Source of the DNA: an uncultured Desulfovibrionaceae bacterium
GTDB lineage: Bacteria > Desulfobacterota > Desulfovibrionia > Desulfovibrionales > Desulfovibrionaceae
Reading direction: 5' to 3'
Length of the DNA: 9,112 nucleotides
Assembly (NCBI GenBank): GCA_949427775.1
Contig: CASQEL010000059.1
Location: 1 to 9,112, forward strand
Below, piece by piece: positions 5,269-9,112 of the stretch; the stretch's first letter is position 1, and every line of letters starts with the position of its first letter. The position numbers and the translations under genes are program-made. The notes under the pieces were generated by a model that worked only from the letters and a program-made list of their open reading frames with translations, was not told where the DNA came from and did not search any database.

Positions 5269-5283
5269 AGAAAGGAACATGTG

Positions 5284-5760
5284 ATGAGCACCGCTTTTAC
5301 CGATACCGAGCGCGCCATACTGCGCATCGTCCAGGGCAATCTGCCCGACTCCGCCACTCCCTATGCCGACATCGCCCGTCAGGCGGGCACGGATGAAGAA
5401 ACGGTCATGGCCCTGCTGCGGCGTCTGCGCGAGGAAGGCGCCATACGCCGCTTCGGCGCCAGCATCAAACACCAGAAAACCGGCTGGACCCACAACGCCA
5501 TGGTGGCCTGGCTCATTGACGACGCGCGGATCGACGCCTGCGGCGAGCATGCGGCCAGGCATCCGCGCATTTCCCACTGCTATCACCGCCCCACCACCGC
5601 TCCGGACTGGCCGTACACGCTCTACACCATGATCCACGGGCGCACCCGGCAGGAATGTCTGGACGTGGTGGAAGAACTCCGTCGTGAAACGGCTCTTGAC
5701 GTCCACGCCGTGCTGGAAAGCGTCGCGGAGCTGAAAAAAATATCCATGACCTATTTTTAA
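5284..5760 (+). CDS. ahbA: Siroheme decarboxylase subunit (AhbA type, Lrp/AsnC-like fold)
   Basis: 158 residues. Siroheme decarboxylase removes two acetate carboxyls from siroheme to give 12,18-didecarboxysiroheme, a step of the alternative heme pathway of sulfate reducers and archaea; the enzyme is usually an AhbA-AhbB pair. Residues 7-55 form an Lrp/AsnC-like winged helix (TDTERAILRIVQG ... VMALLRRLREEGAIRRFGA), and 56 onwards is the family core: RRFGASIKHQKTGW (55-68), CYHRPTTAPDWPYTLYTMIHG (99-119, with His101 and His118) and RTRQEC. It may be mistaken for an AsnC transcription regulator. ATG 5284 is preferred over GTG 5281: AAGGA (5272-5276) lies 7 bases before it. AhbA rather than AhbB is chosen from the GASIKHQKTG and YHRP..PDWPY motifs remembered for that subunit, with moderate certainty. 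hemL follows after 20 bases. The partner subunit is not in the window. Confidence 0.85.
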   Translation: MSTAFTDTERAILRIVQGNLPDSATPYADIARQAGTDEETVMALLRRLREEGAIRRFGASIKHQKTGWTHNAMVAWLIDDARIDACGEHAARHPRISHCYHRPTTAPDWPYTLYTMIHGRTRQECLDVVEELRRETALDVHAVLESVAELKKISMTYF

Positions 5761-5780
5761 CCTGACAAGGACGAGCTTTC

Positions 5781-7052
5781 ATGGAAACGACTTCTCTCCG
5801 CCTTTTCGAGGCGGCCCGGAAACATATCCCCGGCGGCGTCAACAGCCCCGTGCGGGCCTGCCGCAATGTGGACAGCATTCCGCTGTTCATCCGTTCCGCC
5901 AAAGGCAGCAGCATCACGGATGTGGACGGCAACAGCTACATCGACTATGTGCTCTCCTGGGGTCCCATGATTCTGGGACACGCCCATCCCGAGGTCACCC
6001 GCGCCGTGACGGAGGCCGCCGGACGGGGCGCCAGCTACGGCGCGCCCTGCGAAGACGAAGTGCTGTTGGCGCAGGAAGTGGTGGACGCGCTGCCTTCCGT
6101 GGAGATGGTGCGCATGGTCAACTCCGGCACCGAGGCCACCATGAGCGCCCTGCGTCTGGCGCGCGGCGTCACCGGCCGCAACAAGGTGCTGAAGTTCATC
6201 GGTTGCTATCACGGTCATGCCGATCCCTTCCTGGCGGCCGCCGGGTCCGGAGTCGCCACCCTGTCCATTCCCGGCACGCCGGGCGTCCCCGCCGCCGTGG
6301 TGGCCGATACCCTGCTGGCTCCGTACAACGATTTGGAAGCCGTCAAGACGCTGTTCGCCGCCCAGGGCCCGGACATCGCCGCGGTTATTGTGGAACCCGT
6401 GGCCGCCAACATGGGTCTGGTGCCGCCGCAGCCCGGTTTTCTGCAGGGACTGCGCGATCTGTGCGACGCCCACAAGTCTCTGCTCATTTTCGATGAAGTC
6501 ATCACCGGTTTCCGACTGGCCTACGGCGGAGCCCAGGCCCGTTTCGGCATCACCCCGGATCTCACCACCTTCGGCAAAATCATCGGCGGCGGCCTGCCTG
6601 TGGGAGCCTACGGCGGCAAAGCGATTTACATGCGGCGCATCGCTCCCGAGGGAGACATCTACCAGGCGGGAACCCTGTCCGGCAATCCGCTGGCCATGGC
6701 CGCCGGTCTCGCCACGCTGCGCATCCTCAAAACCTGCGACTACGCCGCGCTGGAACAGCGTACCGCCCGTTTCGCCGGCGAGTTGGAAAGCATCCTCAAG
6801 AGCAAAGGCGTGCCGATCCGGGTACACACCCTGGGGGCCATGTTCTGCCCGTTCTTCACCGACGAGGCCGTGACGAACTTTGAAGCCGTCACCCGCGCCG
6901 ACACGAAAATCTTTGCCGACTTCTACAAACAAATGCGCGCAAAAGGCGTCTATCTGGCCCCCGCGCCGTTTGAAACGGGCATGACCTCCTTCGCGCATAC
7001 GGACCGGGATTTCGCCGCAACGCTGGACGCCGCCCGCACTCTGGAACTGTAG
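5781..7052 (+). CDS. hemL: Glutamate-1-semialdehyde 2,1-aminomutase
   Basis: 423 residues, the normal length. HemL is a PLP enzyme (class III aminotransferase fold) that moves the amino group of glutamate-1-semialdehyde to make 5-aminolevulinate, the first committed tetrapyrrole precursor in the C5 pathway; cytosolic, usually a homodimer. Start FEAARKHIPGGVNSPVRA is diagnostic. PLP contacts: NSGTEATMSALRLARG (phosphate loop), CYHGHAD, the Asp of LIFDEVITGFR (Asp238) and the Schiff-base lysine in FGKIIGGGLPVGAYGG (Lys266, matching Lys265 of E. coli). YQAGTLSGNPLAMAAG and the C-terminal domain are intact. AAGGA (5767-5771) is 9 bases before the ATG. It lies between ahbA and cbiG with gaps of 20 and 10 bases, so it is co-transcribed with both the heme and cobalamin branch genes. 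Confidence 0.98.
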   Translation: METTSLRLFEAARKHIPGGVNSPVRACRNVDSIPLFIRSAKGSSITDVDGNSYIDYVLSWGPMILGHAHPEVTRAVTEAAGRGASYGAPCEDEVLLAQEVVDALPSVEMVRMVNSGTEATMSALRLARGVTGRNKVLKFIGCYHGHADPFLAAAGSGVATLSIPGTPGVPAAVVADTLLAPYNDLEAVKTLFAAQGPDIAAVIVEPVAANMGLVPPQPGFLQGLRDLCDAHKSLLIFDEVITGFRLAYGGAQARFGITPDLTTFGKIIGGGLPVGAYGGKAIYMRRIAPEGDIYQAGTLSGNPLAMAAGLATLRILKTCDYAALEQRTARFAGELESILKSKGVPIRVHTLGAMFCPFFTDEAVTNFEAVTRADTKIFADFYKQMRAKGVYLAPAPFETGMTSFAHTDRDFAATLDAARTLEL

Positions 7053-7062
7053 GGTTCGGGCC

Positions 7063-8115
7063 ATGTCCAACACGCTTGCCTGCTACGCGCTGACGCCTCA
7101 GGGGGTGGAGCTGGCCCGCCGTCTGGCCGCCGGTCTCGGCGCGGACGTCTTCGCGCCGTATCGGCTGGCCCGGCAGGGGGAACAGGGCTTTTCCGGTCTG
7201 CCCCCTCTGGTGGCGGAGCGCTTTCACCGCTATCAGGGGCATATCTTCATCACGGCGGCGGGCATCGCCGTGCGCTGCATCGCGCCGTATCTGGAAAAAA
7301 AGAGCCGCGATCCCGCCGTGGTGGTCTGCGATCAGCACGGCAGATTCGCCGTCAGCCTGCTGTCCGGGCACTGGGGCGGGGCAAATCGTCTCGCCCGACA
7401 GGTGGCGGAATGCCTGGGCGGCGCCCCGGTCATCACCACAGCCACGGATACCGAGGATCTGCCCGCCCTGGACGTGCTGGCTCAACAGGCCGGGTGCGCC
7501 ATCCTGGACTGGGATCGGATCAAGGACATCAACGCCGCGTTACTGGCCGGAGAGACAGTCCAGATTTACGATCCGTTCGACCGGCTGCCGCTGGACTGCG
7601 GCCCCCTGTTCACCCCGGTCCGTCCGCCTCATGTGCGGCTCGACAAACCGACGGTTTCCGTGCACTGGCGGCATATCGAACCGGCCGACACGCTGCTGCG
7701 CCTGGCCGTGCCCGCGCTGCATGTCGGCGTGGGATGCCGCCGGGGCGCCACGAGCGAAGATATTCTGACGGCCGTGCGCGCGACGCTGACCGATGCCGGA
7801 TTGGAACCTCAGGCCGTGGCCGCGCTGGCCTCCGTGACCGCGAAGCGGGACGAGCGGGGATTGCTGGATGCGGCGGCGGCATTGCGCACGCCCCTGCGCT
7901 TTTACACGCCCGAGGAGCTGGCCGAAGCTCCCGCGCCCACGCCTTCGGCCATGGCCGCCCAACTCTTCGGCGTGGAACGCATCAGCGTCTGCGAAGGCGC
8001 GGCTCTGCTGGCGGCGGGCGGCGAAGACGCGCTGCTGCTGGCCCCTAAAACAACATATGCGGAAACCGTCACCGTGGCTGTGGCGCTTCCCGAATGCATG
8101 GCGGACGAAGCATGA
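7063..8115 (+). CDS. cbiG: Cobalt-precorrin-5A hydrolase CbiG
   Basis: 350 residues. CbiG opens the ring-A delta-lactone of cobalt-precorrin-5A, releasing acetaldehyde, in anaerobic cobalamin synthesis; cytosolic. The N-terminal CbiG domain carries GHIFITAAGIAVRCIAPYL (59-77) and VVVCDQHGRFAVSLLSGHWG (87-105) followed by GANRLA. A mid region spans about 120-215. The C-terminal domain starts at HVGVGCRRGATSEDI (220-234) and runs through ASVTAKRDERGLLDAA to a C-terminus with SVCEGAALLAAGG. The family's normal two-domain layout is complete, with no fusion to CbiH, which in some organisms is joined to it. ATG 7063 is 10 bases after the hemL stop, with only a weak GGG-type ribosome-binding site, suggesting coupling to hemL translation. 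The stop overlaps the next gene as ATGA. Confidence 0.95.
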   Translation: MSNTLACYALTPQGVELARRLAAGLGADVFAPYRLARQGEQGFSGLPPLVAERFHRYQGHIFITAAGIAVRCIAPYLEKKSRDPAVVVCDQHGRFAVSLLSGHWGGANRLARQVAECLGGAPVITTATDTEDLPALDVLAQQAGCAILDWDRIKDINAALLAGETVQIYDPFDRLPLDCGPLFTPVRPPHVRLDKPTVSVHWRHIEPADTLLRLAVPALHVGVGCRRGATSEDILTAVRATLTDAGLEPQAVAALASVTAKRDERGLLDAAAALRTPLRFYTPEELAEAPAPTPSAMAAQLFGVERISVCEGAALLAAGGEDALLLAPKTTYAETVTVAVALPECMADEA

Positions 8116-8870
8116 ATCCGGCTCCCTTGTACGTCGTCGGCCTCGGTCCCGGCGATGCCGCCCTGCTGACGCCCCAGGCAGCGGCCATGCTGGACGCGGC
8201 GCAGACCATTGTCGGCTACCGCTTGTATGTGGATCTGATATCTCCGGAGCGACTGCGCGGCAAAAATGTCGTCACCACGGGCATGCGCCGGGAGGCGGAT
8301 CGCTGCAACGCGGCCATCGACGCCGCGCTGGCCGGTTCCCCCACGGCCGTGGTCTGCTCGGGAGATGCGGGCATCTACGGCATGTCCGGCCTGATCTTCG
8401 AACTGCTGGAAGCCCGCGATCTGGCGGATGCCGTGCCCGTCACAATAGCTCCGGGCGTGCCCGCCGTCTGTGCGGCCGCGGCCCTGCTGGGCGCGCCGCT
8501 GATGCACGATTTCGCCTGCGTCAGCCTGAGCGATCTGCTGACCCCGTGGGAGCGCATCGAGCAGCGCCTGGAGGCAGCCCTGGCAGCCGATTTCGTCCTG
8601 GCGCTCTACAATCCCCGTTCCAAAGGCCGGGACTGGCAGTTGGATCGAGCGCTGGAGCTGGCCCGTCGGCATAGAACGCCGGAAACGCCCGTGGGTCTGG
8701 TGCACAAGGCCTATCGTCCGGATCAACAGACGCTGATCCGCCCCCTTCGAGACTTTTGCGGCACTGATGCGGACATGCTTTCCCTCTTGATTATCGGCAA
8801 TACGACAACCCGCGTCACCGCTGAACGTATGGTGACTCCCCGCGGGTACGCCGTGACTTCAGGCGCCTGA
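8112..8870 (+). CDS. cbiH: (Cobalt-)precorrin-3B C17-methyltransferase CbiH/CobJ
   Basis: 252 residues, usual for the family. It is an SAM-dependent tetrapyrrole methylase that methylates C17 and drives ring contraction and lactone formation, giving cobalt-precorrin-4; the lactone is later opened by CbiG, the neighbour. Motifs: VVGLGPGD (8-15), GYRLYVDLI (35-43), VVCSGDAGIYGMSG (80-93, SAM-binding loop), APGVPAVCAAAALLGAPL (113-130), SLSDLLTPWE (138-147), LYNPRSKGR (165-173) and LLIIGNTTTR (225-234). The ATG at 8112 overlaps the cbiG stop (ATGA) and is preceded by GGACGAAG (8103-8110); an ATG at 8094 would add six residues before MNPAPLYVVGLGPGD and is less likely. CbiH is chosen over CobJ because the adjacent CbiG marks the anaerobic route. 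Last gene of the operon in view. Confidence 0.95.
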   Translation: MNPAPLYVVGLGPGDAALLTPQAAAMLDAAQTIVGYRLYVDLISPERLRGKNVVTTGMRREADRCNAAIDAALAGSPTAVVCSGDAGIYGMSGLIFELLEARDLADAVPVTIAPGVPAVCAAAALLGAPLMHDFACVSLSDLLTPWERIEQRLEAALAADFVLALYNPRSKGRDWQLDRALELARRHRTPETPVGLVHKAYRPDQQTLIRPLRDFCGTDADMLSLLIIGNTTTRVTAERMVTPRGYAVTSGA

Positions 8871-8885
8871 CATCCTCTTCAGGCG
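8864..8885 (+). repeat. Hairpin at the cbiH stop codon
   Basis: CGCCTGA (8864-8870, containing the TGA stop) pairs with TCAGGCG (8879-8885) around an 8-base loop. The left arm is also half of a 12-bp palindrome TCAGGCGCCTGA (8859-8870), so two alternative stems compete. No T-run follows, so it is probably a 3'-end structure rather than an intrinsic terminator; no better operon terminator is visible before 9112. Confidence 0.45.
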
Positions 8886-8964
8886 GCAAGCGGCGCGGCG
8901 GTCATGCCCCGGACGCCGGAAAGCGTTCGTCCGACGCAAGATCTCCCGAGCCCTCTCGCCATGG

Positions 8965-8973
8965 CCTGAACCG
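8965..8973. repeat. Left 9-bp target-site duplication of the 8974-9088 element
   Basis: CCTGAACCG directly abuts the left terminal inverted repeat and is repeated identically at 9089-9097, directly abutting the right one. Including the preceding G the match is 10 bases, but symmetry of the terminal repeats fixes the duplication at 9. Confidence 0.75.
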
Positions 8974-9088
8974 CAGTGCAATCGCATGAACGAAGATAAT
9001 CTATTGAGAGTATTGGCAATACATACGTCGGTCGCCACAGATTTTTTTCGTTATTTCAAAGAGTTATGCGCTTCATGCGATTGCCCTG
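8974..9088. mobile_element. 115-bp MITE-like non-autonomous element
   Basis: The termini are 17-bp inverted repeats: CAGTGCAATCGCATGAA (8974-8990) and TTCATGCGATTGCCCTG (9072-9088), matching at 16 of 17 positions (mismatch T8977 against C9085). Both ends are flanked directly by the 9-bp direct repeat CCTGAACCG. The 81-base interior is AT-rich (31 of 81 bases G or C) against GC-rich surroundings, has no meaningful reading frame, and includes a near-central-left palindrome GTATTG-G-CAATAC (9010-9022) and a T7 run. This is the structure of a miniature inverted-repeat transposable element mobilised by a transposase elsewhere in the genome. A CAG-terminal repeat and 9-bp duplication fit DDE-type families that duplicate 8-12 bases (for example IS4 or ISAs1); the family was not identified. 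Confidence 0.75.
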
Positions 9089-9097
9089 CCTGAACCG
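9089..9097. repeat. Right 9-bp target-site duplication of the 8974-9088 element
   Basis: CCTGAACCG, identical to 8965-8973. Removing the element and one copy rejoins the flanks into a continuous ATGG-CCTGAACCG-TGGTTTGACA sequence, the presumed empty site. Confidence 0.75.
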
Positions 9098-9112
9098 TGG
9101 TTTGACATGGAC

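Noticed and set aside
5052..5283. Cobalamin riboswitch upstream of the ahbA-hemL-cbi operon
   Set aside because: Expected from context, but I could not find the conserved B12 box or core sequence.
5284..5760. AsnC/Lrp transcription regulator
   Set aside because: The winged helix is shared, but RRFGASIKHQKTG and YHRP..PDWPY plus the hemL context indicate siroheme decarboxylase.
5757..7073. 438-residue minus-strand open frame opposite hemL
   Set aside because: Shadow produced by codon bias; His/Gly/Gln-rich and featureless, while hemL has all catalytic residues.
9102..9107. TTGACA at the right edge as a -35 box of the next gene
   Set aside because: Perfect hexamer, but the -10 region lies outside the window, so it cannot be supported.

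Overview
The window is a GC-rich (clearly above 60% in genes) bacterial chromosome segment, with all recognised genes on the + strand. The combination of an AhbA/B-type siroheme decarboxylase next to hemL and anaerobic cobalamin genes (cbiG, cbiH), a small stand-alone RRM protein and the rplI-dnaB pair points to a sulfate reducer of the Desulfovibrionaceae (Desulfovibrio or a close relative). That assignment rests on family knowledge and gene order; no search was run.

Layout. 2-1850: 3' end of rplI (ribosomal protein L9) overlapping dnaB (replicative helicase), the end of a ribosomal/replication operon. A perfect 15-bp inverted repeat is fused to the dnaB stop codon. 1884-2425: about 540 bases without a convincing gene, but with a good sigma70-type promoter (2112-2140) and several hairpins, so probably a long structured leader or a small RNA gene. 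2426-2920: small protein with an N-terminal CxxC...CxxC zinc-ribbon-like motif and a C-terminal segment like the UvrD/PcrA Tudor domain. 3015-3445: a self-contained RRM RNA-binding protein unit with promoter, two dyads and a textbook terminator. 3523-4077: a protein with SLOG/YpsA-like glycine motifs. 4149-5051: rarD-type EamA permease, preceded by a nested hairpin. 5052-5283: a leader region rich in nested dyads. 5284-8870: tetrapyrrole operon ahbA-hemL-cbiG-cbiH with gaps of 20 and 10 bases and a 4-base ATGA overlap. 8871-9112: non-coding DNA carrying a previously unlabelled 115-bp MITE-like element with 17-bp terminal inverted repeats and a 9-bp target-site duplication.

How the genes work together. 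HemL makes 5-aminolevulinate, the precursor of all tetrapyrroles. AhbA acts on the siroheme-to-heme branch typical of sulfate reducers, while CbiG and CbiH act on the cobalamin branch. Both branches diverge from precorrin-2/sirohydrochlorin, so the operon joins supply and two competing outlets. The leader in front of it is the most plausible place for regulation.

The best candidates for something undescribed are the 115-bp element at 8974-9088, the nested leader structure at 5189-5268 next to the ahbA ribosome-binding site, the structured region 2141-2425, and a TTGTCAT motif found before three consecutive genes.
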